A stretch of 64,000 bases of DNA from Rhodococcus koreensis (GCF_900105905.1 NZ_FNSV01000005.1:1302001-1366000); one strand, 5' to 3'. Numbered from the stretch's first letter, positions 50,628 through 60,297 are shown. Numbers and translations are program-made. The notes: generated by a model not told the origin, from the letters alone.

Positions 50628-52841
50628 TCAGACCACCCGCTCGAGTGCGCGCACGTCTGCATCAAGCTTCCTGTACAACCAGTACACGGCGACGAACGCG
50701 AGCCCGGAGGCCGCGCACAACCCCAGGACCGAATCGCGCACCAGTGGCAGCTCCGCGGGTTCGAGGGTGCTGAATCCGGCCAATACACCGACGAGCGGCA
50801 CCGACGCCGTCACCGCCAGATAGACCGTCGTTCTTCGACGCAGCCCGTCGAGAACGTCGGCGTCGTGTGCCGTCGTGAGGCCGTGTCGCAGATAGATGGG
50901 ATAGACGCAGCGGACGACATAGAACGTCGACAGAAAGAATGTGTACGCAACGGAGATGGTGCCTGCCACCAGGACAGTCGTCGCCGCATGAACCAGCAGC
51001 CGCGACGGAAGCTCGGTGAACCAGCGAAGAAACATCACCCCCGCCACGGATGCGCAGACGGCGAACACGAAAGTGTTCAGCGCACACAGATCGCCCCAGA
51101 ACAGAGTTCGCGACCGCACCCGTGCGAGGACGGCCTCGCCGTACCGTCTGCCCCTACGCAGGCCGCGGGGAACCGCGAGCAGATCGCGGGACATGTAGGC
51201 ATAGATGAGGACGGCCAGCGGCCAGGCGATGAGGTTGAAGACGACGGTGCTCGTGTAGAGCTTCGAGTACGTGGCATCGGACAGCCGCTCGTTGAGCAAT
51301 TCCTGCAGATGCACCGCCAGGTAGATCGTCGCCAGGCCGATGCCGACCAGCGAAGACGACCACAGGATGGGGGTGGGCCATCGCGACAGTCGTGCGCGCC
51401 AACTGTTCGGAGGCGGATAGACCAGGTCCCGGGACCTCTTCTCGAGGCACAAGTCGAACTGCTGGGCCAATTCCGAACCGCTCGGGTAACGGTCGTCGCG
51501 GTCGGGCGACAGGCATTTCAGGAGGACCCGGCGCAGGGCCATGGGGCAATCCGGCGGAAGCTCCGACAGAAACTGCGCGTCCACGGGCCTGCGCCGCAGT
51601 TCGAGCATGCGAGCCAGCGACGTCTCCGACTCACCGGCCGTCGTTTCGTCCGCGAACGGTCGGCGTCCGGTGAGCAACTCCCACAGCATGACAGCGAGCG
51701 CGAACATGTCGCTTCGGGTGTCGAGGTCGGCGGCGGTGGTCGGTGAGCCCGGGTGGCAGGCTTCGAGCTGTTCGGGCGACATGTAGGCCAGCGAGCCGCC
51801 GAAGTACGCCAGCGGGCTGGTGCCCTTGATGCGTTGGCTGGAGCTGACATTGAAGTCGGCCAGCTTCGGAATCCCCTCGGCACTCAGCAACACGTTCGCC
51901 GGTTTGATGTCCCGATGCAGCACCCCTCGCTCGGACGCGTGCTGAAGCGCGTCCGCGAGGCGGCAGCCCAGCCAGGCGACGGTCTCCGGCCACGTCAAGG
52001 AGGCGATCCGTGTTCGAACAGCGGATTCGGTGGGCCGCACCTCACCCTTGGCGGCAAGGACGCCGTCCACGGCATCGAGCAGCAATTGCCCACTCCGGTG
52101 TTCCGCGGGTGTCGAGCGCAGTAGATGCACCACGTCGAGCAGCGTTCCCCCCGGTAGATACTGCATGTAGAGCAGCTTCAGCTCGCCGTCGGCGATCAGT
52201 CGCTGGTCGTAGATGCGCACGATGTAGTCGTGATCCAACTGCGCGAGGGTCTGCGGCTCGATGCCATGGTTGTGGGAAATCTTGACCGCGACGAGCCGCT
52301 GCATCGATTGCTGCCGCGCAAGATACACCTGGGCGAAGGCGCCGGACCCGATCCTCATCAGCAGGTCGAAGTCGTCGACGCGGTCGCCGACGTCGATGTT
52401 GCCGAGAACAACCTGTGCCCGCGGTCGCGCGATCATCGTGCTGCAGTAGTCATCCGTGAACTCCTCGGCCCCGCGGCCGCCCGCCATGGTGGCAGCCTCG
52501 ACGGCCATCGTCTCCGCATCGACTTCGGGCGTACTGCGGCGCCGGGCGTGAAATTCCTCATAGACCAACTCGGCGGGAAACGGTCCGTCCTGCAGTTCCG
52601 GGAACTCCGCTCGGTACTCGGTCAGTCGTTTGGGAAAGTCGTAGCGAAGCCAGCGGTATTCGAGGTCGATCTTGATCAGTTCGATCAGTGTCGAACGTCG
52701 TTCTGCCGATTCGCGGGGTAGGAATCCGGACAGGTCAGGCGGGGACCCGGACCCCCACGCGTCCGAAAACCGTGCCACGACGGTGGCAAGCGCTGTGCGG
52801 GTTCGTTCTGCGGATTCGACCAGGTCGGTCGGCTCGTACAT
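50628..52841 (-). CDS. Membrane-anchored Ser/Thr protein kinase of planctomycete-like class
   Basis: A 737-residue protein. Residues 1-155 form an N-terminal region with PPDLSGFLP and LIELIKIDLEYRW. The kinase domain is about 158-470: Gly loop IGSGAFAQVY (164-173), Lys187, HRDIKPANVL (309-318), DFN instead of DFG (329-331), and FGGSLAYMSPEQLEA (347-361). The alpha-C region is unusually short (GIEPQTLAQLDHDYIVRI). Five to six membrane helices follow (about 490-725). No PASTA or other sensor is seen. The DFNVS, short alpha-C and IKIDLEYRW features recur, as far as I recall, in large planctomycete kinases and not in mycobacterial Pkn proteins. Confidence 0.85.
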   Translation of the reverse strand: MYEPTDLVESAERTRTALATVVARFSDAWGSGSPPDLSGFLPRESAERRSTLIELIKIDLEYRWLRYDFPKRLTEYRAEFPELQDGPFPAELVYEEFHARRRSTPEVDAETMAVEAATMAGGRGAEEFTDDYCSTMIARPRAQVVLGNIDVGDRVDDFDLLMRIGSGAFAQVYLARQQSMQRLVAVKISHNHGIEPQTLAQLDHDYIVRIYDQRLIADGELKLLYMQYLPGGTLLDVVHLLRSTPAEHRSGQLLLDAVDGVLAAKGEVRPTESAVRTRIASLTWPETVAWLGCRLADALQHASERGVLHRDIKPANVLLSAEGIPKLADFNVSSSQRIKGTSPLAYFGGSLAYMSPEQLEACHPGSPTTAADLDTRSDMFALAVMLWELLTGRRPFADETTAGESETSLARMLELRRRPVDAQFLSELPPDCPMALRRVLLKCLSPDRDDRYPSGSELAQQFDLCLEKRSRDLVYPPPNSWRARLSRWPTPILWSSSLVGIGLATIYLAVHLQELLNERLSDATYSKLYTSTVVFNLIAWPLAVLIYAYMSRDLLAVPRGLRRGRRYGEAVLARVRSRTLFWGDLCALNTFVFAVCASVAGVMFLRWFTELPSRLLVHAATTVLVAGTISVAYTFFLSTFYVVRCVYPIYLRHGLTTAHDADVLDGLRRRTTVYLAVTASVPLVGVLAGFSTLEPAELPLVRDSVLGLCAASGLAFVAVYWLYRKLDADVRALERVV

Positions 52842-53150
52842 CGGTAACTCGGAGTGCAGCCCCGGGCGATCACACGGCGGCTACGCGCGGTGCCGCGACG
52901 GGTCGTTGTTGCCCCACATTGTGTCCTTCCGCCGAATCTCCCCGCTCAAGGGTATCGCTCCGATGCGAGCGCACGGGCGGCAAAACGGCGGTGACCGCAC
53001 AGTCGTGGCGGAGCCTGGCCGAGAATTTGTCGGCACCTGCGCCGATGCGGCACCAACCCCACCCAGCGCGAGGCAGGATGGACCGGGAGGTTGGCGCATG
53101 CCGACGCGGTCTCGGCGGCTACCACCGACCGCGATCATGAGGGTGGTCGA
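52842..53150. other. Intergenic region between the kinase and mce genes
   Basis: 309 bp between divergent genes, with no supported gene and no strong repeat. It holds both promoters. Confidence 0.45.
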
Positions 53151-54506
53151 ATGAACGACACGGCGTCTGTCGTGGGCCGACGGGTACTGGGGCTGGCGTT
53201 CTTCCTCGTCCTCGCGCTGTTCCTGGCAGCCTCCTTCGCACTGTTCGACAAGACGTTCACCAAGGTCGTCGAGATCGACCTCGTCACCGACAGCACCGGA
53301 AGCGCATTGGCACCCGACGCGGACGTGAAGGTCCGTGGCCTCATCGTCGGCGAGGTGCGCTCGGCGACCTCTGAGGAGGGCGAGGTCACTCTCGCTCTCG
53401 CGATCCAGCCGGACAAGGCACCGCTGATCCCGTCCAACGCGACGGCGCGGCTGCTGCCCAAGACACTGTTCGGTGAACGGTATGTGTCGCTGATCGTTCC
53501 GGAGGGCGACACGGCTCCGCCGATCCAGGCCGGTGACACGCTACGTCAGGACAAGAGCGGCAACGCCGTCGAGGTCGGCGAAGTTCTGGACGGCCTGCTG
53601 CCGCTCCTACAAGCGATTCCGCCGCAGGACCTGGCGAACACGCTCGGCGCGCTGTCCCAGGGACTCAGCGGCCGCGGCGCCGAACTCGGCCTGACGCTCG
53701 ACCGGCTCGAGGAGATCTTCGGTGGGCTGAACACCGAACTTCCTGCCATCGAGGAGGATCTGCGCGGGCTGGCAGACTTCTCGCAGACGTATTCCGAGGC
53801 GGCGCCCGATCTGGTCAACGCCCTCGACAATCTGCGGACCACCGGAAACACTCTGGTGGAGAAACAAGGTGAAATCTCCACCCTGCTCGTGTCGCTCACC
53901 GGAACGAGTGCGTCCACCGCGGACCTCGTGCAAGCGAACGCCCGGAGCATCGTGACGATCGCCGCCGATTCGCGGGAAGCACTGCAACTCCTCGGCCGCT
54001 ACTCACCGAGCTTCGGCTGCACCCTGGCGGCCTTCGTGAGGGCGGCGCCGATCGCCCTCGAGTTGCTCGCGCTCGACGATCCGTATCCCGGCGGCCGAGG
54101 CACTGTGCAGTTCGTCAACCCGAAGGGCCGCTACGTGCCCAACCAGGACGAGCCGCGCCTGCTCGACAACCGCGGACCGGCTTGCTACGACAACGTCACC
54201 GCACCGGGTGCGCACTTCCCGCAATACCCCGGCGGATCGTTCAACGACGGCTCCTACCAGGTCCCGTCGCGGAACCCCGGACCGTCGACCATCGGGTACT
54301 TCCCCGCGCCCGCCGGCGTCCCCGACCAGGTCCCCGGGTACGGAACCCAGGTCACGCCCGCGAGCTACGCGGGCTCGAAGATGGAACAGGACACCCTCGA
54401 CGTCGTCTACGGCCAGGCCGGGGGCATGGCACCGGAGGACGTGCCGAGCTGGACGACACACGTCGGCGCGCCGACCATGAGGGGAACCGAGGTGACCTTC
54501 GAATGA
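53151..54506 (+). CDS. Orphan Mce family protein
   Basis: A 451-residue MlaD/Mce-domain lipid-transfer protein. An N-terminal membrane helix (LGLAFFLVLALFLAASFALF, residues about 13-32) is followed by the MlaD beta domain (VKVRGLIVGEVRSATSE, FGERYVSLIVP) and a helical needle-forming region (about 150-310). The Pro/Gly-rich tail ends in a TMRGTEVTFE type closure resembling MceA. Mce proteins act as hexamers with YrbE permeases to move lipids or sterols; none of these partners is beside it. The ATG at 53151 is preferred. Confidence 0.88.
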   Translation: MNDTASVVGRRVLGLAFFLVLALFLAASFALFDKTFTKVVEIDLVTDSTGSALAPDADVKVRGLIVGEVRSATSEEGEVTLALAIQPDKAPLIPSNATARLLPKTLFGERYVSLIVPEGDTAPPIQAGDTLRQDKSGNAVEVGEVLDGLLPLLQAIPPQDLANTLGALSQGLSGRGAELGLTLDRLEEIFGGLNTELPAIEEDLRGLADFSQTYSEAAPDLVNALDNLRTTGNTLVEKQGEISTLLVSLTGTSASTADLVQANARSIVTIAADSREALQLLGRYSPSFGCTLAAFVRAAPIALELLALDDPYPGGRGTVQFVNPKGRYVPNQDEPRLLDNRGPACYDNVTAPGAHFPQYPGGSFNDGSYQVPSRNPGPSTIGYFPAPAGVPDQVPGYGTQVTPASYAGSKMEQDTLDVVYGQAGGMAPEDVPSWTTHVGAPTMRGTEVTFE

Positions 54507-54549
54507 CGACGTACCAGGGCCGCTGACGCCGCACCCCTGCAGGACGATC

Positions 54550-55173
54550 TCAGATCGCCATCGCCAGCGTGCCGACTCCCGGTCCGTCGAGGTCGTCCAG
54601 CGCCACCCTCCTGCCGGAGACGGCCAGAAGAAGGGACAGGGCGGTGCCGCTCACCTCCGGACCGTCGCCGATCGATACGTCGGCGTCCGCGGCCGTCAGC
54701 CGAACACGGGCAACCAGTTCCTTGGCGCCGCCGAACGACGCCGGGGTGCGCGTCTGCAGGCGCAGCGATCTGACGACGGCGTCCGCCGGGTAGGAGCGGG
54801 TGAGGCCCAGCGGTCGACGGATGTCCTCACCGTGGACGACCTCCTCGACGAGCCGGCTGTCGAGGGGCGCCGGGGGCGTCGACGTGCGCGACGCCACCCG
54901 GCGAAGCCGCTCCAGCGTCTCCTGCGGAGAGGCCCCACGTTCGCGTTCCACGCCGTGAGCGTTCTGACAGTCGAAGTCGAACCGCGCCCGGGCGAGCCCG
55001 ATCACGAAACCGAGGCGCGTAGTCCGAGCGGTGTCGACCAGGTGAGCGACCACGTCGTGGACGGTCCACTCCCCGCAGAGCGACGGCTCGTCCCACCGCT
55101 CGTCGTCGAGGTTCCCGAGGTCGTCGATCAGCGCGGCACGCTCCGCGTGCACCATCGACCAGACATCTTCCAC
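54550..55173 (-). CDS. Maleylpyruvate isomerase-like DinB-fold protein (TIGR03083 type)
   Basis: A 207-residue member of the mycothiol-dependent maleylpyruvate isomerase group. The helical domain has SLCGEWTVHDVVAHLVDTAR (metal His, residues about 31-50) and LVEEVVHGEDIRRPLGL with the second His pair (about 108-124). The C-terminal beta part is present (SGTALSLLLAVSGR). It is the third DinB-fold protein of this kind in the window. Substrate unknown. Confidence 0.84.
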   Translation of the reverse strand: MEDVWSMVHAERAALIDDLGNLDDERWDEPSLCGEWTVHDVVAHLVDTARTTRLGFVIGLARARFDFDCQNAHGVERERGASPQETLERLRRVASRTSTPPAPLDSRLVEEVVHGEDIRRPLGLTRSYPADAVVRSLRLQTRTPASFGGAKELVARVRLTAADADVSIGDGPEVSGTALSLLLAVSGRRVALDDLDGPGVGTLAMAI

Positions 55174-55358
55174 GTTTCTCTCCTTCGGTCGGCCACATCG
55201 TCTGACGAGTAGGACTCCCGGATCCGCAGAAAATCATCGGTCCAGTCGCAAAGATCGCGACTGGACCGCCTATAGGTCGAATTCTCCGAACAGACGCGCT
55301 ATCCACCTGCCGATCGACGTACGAGAATCGGTTGGCCGACCGACGTTCACGTTTCCGG

Positions 55359-55511
55359 TCAGGACCGGAAATCGTCACAGACTTCGGTACGGCCGTCGAA
55401 CGTACTCGCGCACAGAGGGTTCGGTTCCGCTCCCCCGAACAGTGCGACCGCCAAACCCAAGAAACCGATGCCGCCGGACAGCACGGCACCGAGTAGGAAT
55501 ACCTCAGTCAT
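55359..55511 (-). CDS. Small membrane protein, 50 residues
   Basis: MTEVFLLGAVLSGGIGFLGL opens one hydrophobic helix (residues about 3-27), followed by a short tail with two cysteines (NPLCASTF and TEVCDDF). The ATG at 55511 has a strong purine-rich ribosome site (GGGGGAGGG, 6 nt spacing). It follows the MFS gene on the same strand after 80 bp. No family is recognised. The two Cys outside the membrane could form a disulfide. Confidence 0.55.
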   Translation of the reverse strand: MTEVFLLGAVLSGGIGFLGLAVALFGGAEPNPLCASTFDGRTEVCDDFRS

Positions 55512-55591
55512 CAAGCGCCCTCCCCCTTGTCTCTTGTCCCCCATTACAACAGGTCTGCCCACGGACAGTAGCCCCGGCCCACCGGAGAGAT

Positions 55592-56812
55592 TCACCGCGG
55601 CGGGTTCGTCTTCGGGAGAACGGCGAGTACGAGGGCCAGCATCGTCAAGACGAGGACCAGCACGGCCACGCCGGCCCAGTGTCCGCTCGCCCAGGCGATA
55701 CCTCCGACCCAGCCGAACAGGCTGGATCCGGCGTAGTAGGAGACGTTGTACAGTGCCGTCGCCTGTGCACGGCCCGTTGTCGCGTGCGCGCCGACCATGC
55801 CGGACGCGACGGCGTGGCCGACGAACAGTCCGGCGGTCACCGCGGCCAGACCGAGGAGGATCAGAATCAGCGACCCGTCGAGGCTGAGCACCGTCCCACC
55901 TGCCATGAACGTGCAGGCCAGCACGAGCACGGTTCGGTGGCCGAGCCTGCCGACCAGCCAGCCCGCGGCGCGGGAGCCCGCAGTGCCCGCCAGATATGCG
56001 AGTAAGATGAGCGACACCACCGTCGGCGCCAGATGGTAGGGGGCCGCCTCGAGGCGGAACGGAAGGTAGTTGAAGACCGCCACCATGCCGCCGACGAGCA
56101 GCGCACCGATGCCGAACAGTGCCAGCAGCCGGACATCCCGCAGGTGAACGGCGAGACTGCCACTGGACGGGACGGTGGAGCGCTGCCCCTGCCCGGCTGG
56201 TAACAGCACGATCAGGACGGCCATCAGAATGGCCAGGCCCACTCCGAGAATCGCGAGCGCGGGACGCCACCCGAGGTGATCCGCCACCGGGACGACCAGA
56301 AGCCGGCCACCCAGACCACCCAAAGATGTTGCGGCAACGTAGGAACCGGCCAGCACGGCCGTCCGCGCCGGGACCGCGACCTCGTGCAGCAGCGTCATCG
56401 CCAGTGCGGGTAGTCCTCCGAGTGCCACACCCTGGACGAATCGTCCCGCCACCAGGGCCTCGAACGTGGGTAGCCAGGGGACTGCCACGGCGAGCAGCCC
56501 GGCGATTGCCGCCGCATACCGCATCGCGGTGGGACGTCCGACTCGATCCGAGAACCGGGCCCACGGCAGCACCGACAACGCCAGCCCGAGGGTGGCCGCC
56601 GAGACCAGGAGCGACGCCTGTGCGGCACTGACGGCGGCGTCGTGCCCGATTTGCGTCAGGAGCCCTTGCGGCGCATACATCAACGCGAAGGTCGCCAGGC
56701 CCGCACACCACAGGGCCGCCGAGAGCCGGCGGTCCCGATTCGCCTCCGTCGGCAGGTCCGGCGAGGCGACCGGCTCGCGGGTGTCCTTCTCGGTGAAATG
56801 CGTGGCGGACAT
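55592..56812 (-). CDS. MFS transporter, YnfM-like
   Basis: A 406-residue major facilitator with 12 membrane helices. The loop 2-3 motif is LPWARFSDRVGRPTAMR (residues about 75-91), and the second half repeats it weakly (GWLVGRLGHRTVLV). It resembles YnfM/arabinose-efflux-like exporters. The ATG at 56812 gives a normal cytosolic N-terminus; an upstream extension is unlikely. It is divergent from a lysR gene over 71 bp, so LysR control is likely. Substrate unknown. Confidence 0.88.
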   Translation of the reverse strand: MSATHFTEKDTREPVASPDLPTEANRDRRLSAALWCAGLATFALMYAPQGLLTQIGHDAAVSAAQASLLVSAATLGLALSVLPWARFSDRVGRPTAMRYAAAIAGLLAVAVPWLPTFEALVAGRFVQGVALGGLPALAMTLLHEVAVPARTAVLAGSYVAATSLGGLGGRLLVVPVADHLGWRPALAILGVGLAILMAVLIVLLPAGQGQRSTVPSSGSLAVHLRDVRLLALFGIGALLVGGMVAVFNYLPFRLEAAPYHLAPTVVSLILLAYLAGTAGSRAAGWLVGRLGHRTVLVLACTFMAGGTVLSLDGSLILILLGLAAVTAGLFVGHAVASGMVGAHATTGRAQATALYNVSYYAGSSLFGWVGGIAWASGHWAGVAVLVLVLTMLALVLAVLPKTNPPR

Positions 56813-56883
56813 GTCGTCGACGTTAAAGCGACACGACCGATGAATCCAATACATGTTGGGCGCAGAACTCATACAGTTGAGTC

Positions 56884-57822
56884 ATGAATAGCGAGGCGGT
56901 CAAGGCCCTGCTGCCGCACCTTCCCGTCCTCGTCGCCCTCGGCGAGGTCGAACACGTGACCGTTGCCGCCGCGATGCTCGGAATGCCCCAGCCCACGGTC
57001 AGCCGGATAGTCCGCCGCCTGGAGAAGCAACTCGGCACACCACTCCTGGAACCGGACGGGCGTGGCGTCCGGTTGACGGATGCAGGCCGGACACTGGTGC
57101 CGTACGCGCAACGCGCACTCGAAGCGGTGGTGGACGGCCTCGACGCCGTCCGGTCCCAGGACCGAAGAACGCGAGCAACCGTTCGCATCGCTTTTCAGAC
57201 GTCGCTCGGCGAGCACCTCGTGCCCGAGTTGATTCGGATCGTCCGCACGGAGGATCCGGCGATCCGGTTCGTCCTCAGCCAGGGCGCGCGGCGCACGTGC
57301 CTGAACACCCTCGTCAACGGGGAGGCCGATATCGCTCTCGTCTCTCGTCTCAACCCTCCGCCGGACGGACTGACGGTCACGCCGCTGTTCGAACAGCCAC
57401 TCGTCGTCCTGGTGCCCGCCGAGCACCCGCAGGCCGCCTCGACATCGACGACGATCCGCGACCTCGCATCCGAACCGATCATCACGCTCAAGCCGGGCTA
57501 CGGCCTCCGCGGATCCGTCGACGACCTGTTCGCGCGAGCCGGCGCCCTCCCCACGATCGCGTTCGAAGGCGAGGACCTGCGGACCGTGTCCGGCCTGGTG
57601 GCATCCGGCTTGGGCGTCGGCATCATGCCTGCCGCCGACATTCCCCCACCCGGCTGCGCGCAGATACGCCTCGACGATCCCCGGGCGACCCGAGACATCG
57701 GCGCAGCGCTGCTGCCCGGCGCCCCGCGAGCCGCGGTCACCACGGTGCTCACCGCCCTCGTCGCGCTCACCTCGACGGGGAACCGTCACGACGAGCAACC
57801 GAATCCGAGGGAGTCGCCGTGA
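56884..57822 (+). CDS. LysR family transcriptional regulator
   Basis: A 312-residue LysR regulator. The N-terminal winged HTH is VTVAAAMLGMPQPTVSRIVR (residues about 25-44), with QLGTPLLEPDGRGVRLTDAG behind it. Residues about 95-295 form the periplasmic-binding-like effector domain. It is divergent from the MFS gene, and its stop overlaps the next gene's start as GTGA, so it likely regulates the transporter and is co-expressed with the ComB-like protein. Confidence 0.9.
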   Translation: MNSEAVKALLPHLPVLVALGEVEHVTVAAAMLGMPQPTVSRIVRRLEKQLGTPLLEPDGRGVRLTDAGRTLVPYAQRALEAVVDGLDAVRSQDRRTRATVRIAFQTSLGEHLVPELIRIVRTEDPAIRFVLSQGARRTCLNTLVNGEADIALVSRLNPPPDGLTVTPLFEQPLVVLVPAEHPQAASTSTTIRDLASEPIITLKPGYGLRGSVDDLFARAGALPTIAFEGEDLRTVSGLVASGLGVGIMPAADIPPPGCAQIRLDDPRATRDIGAALLPGAPRAAVTTVLTALVALTSTGNRHDEQPNPRESP

Positions 57823-58583
57823 ATCGCGAACATCTCCAACTGGAGTACGGACTGCGGTTCGACTGGGGTCTACCGGGGGCGAAAGCCGTCGGGGCCGTCG
57901 CCGACGTCGCGGTCGTGGTGGACGTCCTCTCGTTCACCACCACCCTGACCGTGGCGGTCGATGCCGGCATCGACGTGCTGCCGTACCGATGGAACGACGA
58001 GTCCGCCGAACGCTACGCCAGTGAGGCGGACGCGGTTCTCGCCGTCAGGCGCAGCCGCGTGGCGCACGGTCAGATCAGCTTGTCGCCGAACACGATTCGA
58101 TGCACCACCGCGCCGCGCCGCCTGGTCCTCCCCTCACCGAACGGATCAAGCATCTGCTTCGAACTCGGCGCCGGATCCGGGGTGTGCGTCGGAGCCTCGC
58201 TACGGAATGCGACCGCGGTCGCCGGCTGGATCGCCCGGCACTACACACCGAGGTCGGTGGTGTCGGTGATCGCCGCCGGTGAGAAGTGGCCGGGCGGCGA
58301 ACTCCGGCCGGCGATCGAAGACCTGTGGGGTGCCGGCGCCGTGATGTGCGCACTGACCGCGACCGGCTGGGACGCCGAGGTGTCGCCGGAAGCCCTGATG
58401 GCCATCACCGCCTGGCGCGCCGTCGCGGACACCCTCCCGCAGTCCCTCGCGGAGTCCGCGTCAGGACGAGAATTGCGCGCATCGGGATACCCGGAGGACG
58501 TCGCCATCGCCGCCGAAGTCGACCGGAGCACCGCCGTCCCCGTCCTCGAGAGCCGGGTCTTCCGAGGACGCGCAGTCGGTTGA
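57819..58583 (+). CDS. ComB-like 2-phosphosulfolactate phosphatase family protein
   Basis: A 254-residue ComB-family protein. The family hydrolyses 2-phosphosulfolactate in coenzyme M synthesis, but actinobacteria lack CoM, so the bacterial role is different or unknown. Conserved blocks are VVVDVLSFTTTLTVAVDAGI (residues about 29-48), LPSPNGSSICFEL, and VIAAGEKWPGGELRPAIEDL with the acidic metal site. The GTG at 57819 overlaps the lysR stop by 4 bp, implying coupled translation. Confidence 0.85.
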   Translation: MNREHLQLEYGLRFDWGLPGAKAVGAVADVAVVVDVLSFTTTLTVAVDAGIDVLPYRWNDESAERYASEADAVLAVRRSRVAHGQISLSPNTIRCTTAPRRLVLPSPNGSSICFELGAGSGVCVGASLRNATAVAGWIARHYTPRSVVSVIAAGEKWPGGELRPAIEDLWGAGAVMCALTATGWDAEVSPEALMAITAWRAVADTLPQSLAESASGRELRASGYPEDVAIAAEVDRSTAVPVLESRVFRGRAVG

Positions 58584-58786
58584 CCGCCGGAGCGACTGCC
58601 TCGTCTCGGCGGGGATCGAATCCGTCTCGGTAAACAGCGGTTGTACAAGTGATGACCAGACGGGAATGGGCAACATTCCGCGTTCCGCCGAAGATGGAGT
58701 GACGAAGCGGTGCCGCCTCGATCTGGAGGCTGACGGCCGAGGTCGACCACTGGGGTACGACGAGACACTCGTCCTGACCGGACACG

Positions 58787-59752
58787 TCAACCGTTGACGG
58801 TGACCGTCACGTTGCCGACCTTGTGGCCCAGGTCGACGTATCGGTGCGCGTCGACGATCCGATCCAGCGGGAAATTGCGGTCGACGACTATGCGGAATCC
58901 GTCGGATTCGATCAGTTCCTTCACATAGGCAAGTGCTCCCTGCTTCTCAACGGACATCCCCGGCCGCACGGTGCGCCCGCCGCGCAGCGCAGTCCACGCA
59001 CCGAGCGGCCAATTGATCAGGCCGGTCGTGGGGACATAACAGCCGCGCGGGGTGAGCGCCCGTCGGCATCGCGCGAAGGAGGTCGCGGTGACGGTGTCGA
59101 ATATGACGTCGTAGGTCTCGTGGTGGGCGGTGAAGTCTTCCGTGTGGTAGTCGACGACGTGGTCGGCGCCCAGGTCGGTGACCAGATCGGCATTACGGGG
59201 GCTGCACACCGCGGTGACCTCGGCGCCGAGGTGTTTGGCAAGTTGCACCGCTGCGGTACCGATGCTCCCGGAGGCGCCGTTGACCAGAACGTGCCTGCCG
59301 CTGCGGACGTGTGCCTTGTCGCGAAGGAAGTACAGCGCCGTCGAGGGTCCGTCGACTGCGGCGGCCGCCTCCTCGAAGCTGATACCGGCGGGCTTCCGTT
59401 CGAGCGACGCGGACTCGGGCAAGCAGACGTATTCGGCGCACGCACCCAGATGGAATCCGGCGAATCCGAAAACCTGGTCGCCGGCAGCGAATCGGCGCAC
59501 GTCCGCGCCCGCCGCTTCGATCTCTCCGGCAAATTCGAGCCCGGGAATCCGCCGATTCTTCCGCGGCCGAGTGACGCCGAGGACGAGACGCCCCCAGCGG
59601 GGCGACCCCCTGCGCATGAGGGTCTCGGCCCTCGTCACCGTCGTCGCGTGCACTCGCACCAGCACCTCGTCCGGCTTCGGTGTCGGTCGCGCAACCTCGC
59701 GGACGCTGAGGACTTCCGGCGGCCCGAACTCGGAGTACGTGACTGCCTTCAC
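58787..59752 (-). CDS. NAD(P)-dependent quinone oxidoreductase-like MDR protein
   Basis: A 321-residue zinc-free medium-chain dehydrogenase. The opening VKAVTYSEFGPPEVLSVREV is the quinone-oxidoreductase type. The cofactor loop is VNGASGSIGTAAVQLAKHLG (residues about 148-167), and no zinc cysteines are present. The GTG at 59752 has AGGAG 7 nt upstream. Substrate unknown. Confidence 0.88.
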   Translation of the reverse strand: MKAVTYSEFGPPEVLSVREVARPTPKPDEVLVRVHATTVTRAETLMRRGSPRWGRLVLGVTRPRKNRRIPGLEFAGEIEAAGADVRRFAAGDQVFGFAGFHLGACAEYVCLPESASLERKPAGISFEEAAAAVDGPSTALYFLRDKAHVRSGRHVLVNGASGSIGTAAVQLAKHLGAEVTAVCSPRNADLVTDLGADHVVDYHTEDFTAHHETYDVIFDTVTATSFARCRRALTPRGCYVPTTGLINWPLGAWTALRGGRTVRPGMSVEKQGALAYVKELIESDGFRIVVDRNFPLDRIVDAHRYVDLGHKVGNVTVTVNG

Positions 59753-59856
59753 CGGTAGCTCCTCCTCCCGCGTGCTCTCCGAGATCGTCGCCGCGATTGA
59801 TCCATCATCGCTCAATCTGACGCCGAACGGACGGGATGTGGAAGTAGGGTGACATT

Positions 59857-60297
59857 GTGAAGGCGCCCATTGCCGACCTTGCGGACTTCGCCGCGCTCGA
59901 ACCGTTCTTTCGAATCATCGAACAAGGTGTGGACGGACTGGTCGAGCCCGGTCATTTCTTCGACCTCCTCGCAGAAGACATCACCGTCGACTACGTGGTC
60001 ACCGTTCCCGGGTACCCCCGGCACGTCGAGGGCCGTTCCGCGGTCGCCGAGCTTTACCGCCCCTACGGCACCACCATCGTTCTCGACCGCTGCTTCGACC
60101 TGGCCGTCCACCACGACCCGACCACAGGAATTGTGGTGCTCGAGTACGCGTCCGAGGGCCACGTGGTGGGAACGGGACAGCGATACTCCAACCGGTACAT
60201 CTCCGTGCTCACACTCCGTGACGGCGAGATCTCGCACTGGCGGGACTACCTCGACCCGATCGCTGTGTTCGACGCCGTGGGTTGGCCACCACGCTGA
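59857..60297 (+). CDS. SnoaL/NTF2-like protein
   Basis: A 146-residue NTF2-fold protein with the cone-shaped pocket features: LEPFFRIIEQG, FFDLLAEDITVDYVVTVPGY, and GEISHWRDYLDPIAVFDAVG near the end. It resembles ketosteroid-isomerase-like SnoaL proteins. GTG start at 59857. Divergent from the MDR gene with a 104-bp gap. Function unknown. Confidence 0.84.
   Translation: MKAPIADLADFAALEPFFRIIEQGVDGLVEPGHFFDLLAEDITVDYVVTVPGYPRHVEGRSAVAELYRPYGTTIVLDRCFDLAVHHDPTTGIVVLEYASEGHVVGTGQRYSNRYISVLTLRDGEISHWRDYLDPIAVFDAVGWPPR

Noticed and set aside
58610..58630. A GGGATCGAATCC-like stretch resembling a tRNA T-arm
   Set aside because: No acceptor, D or anticodon stems can be built around it.
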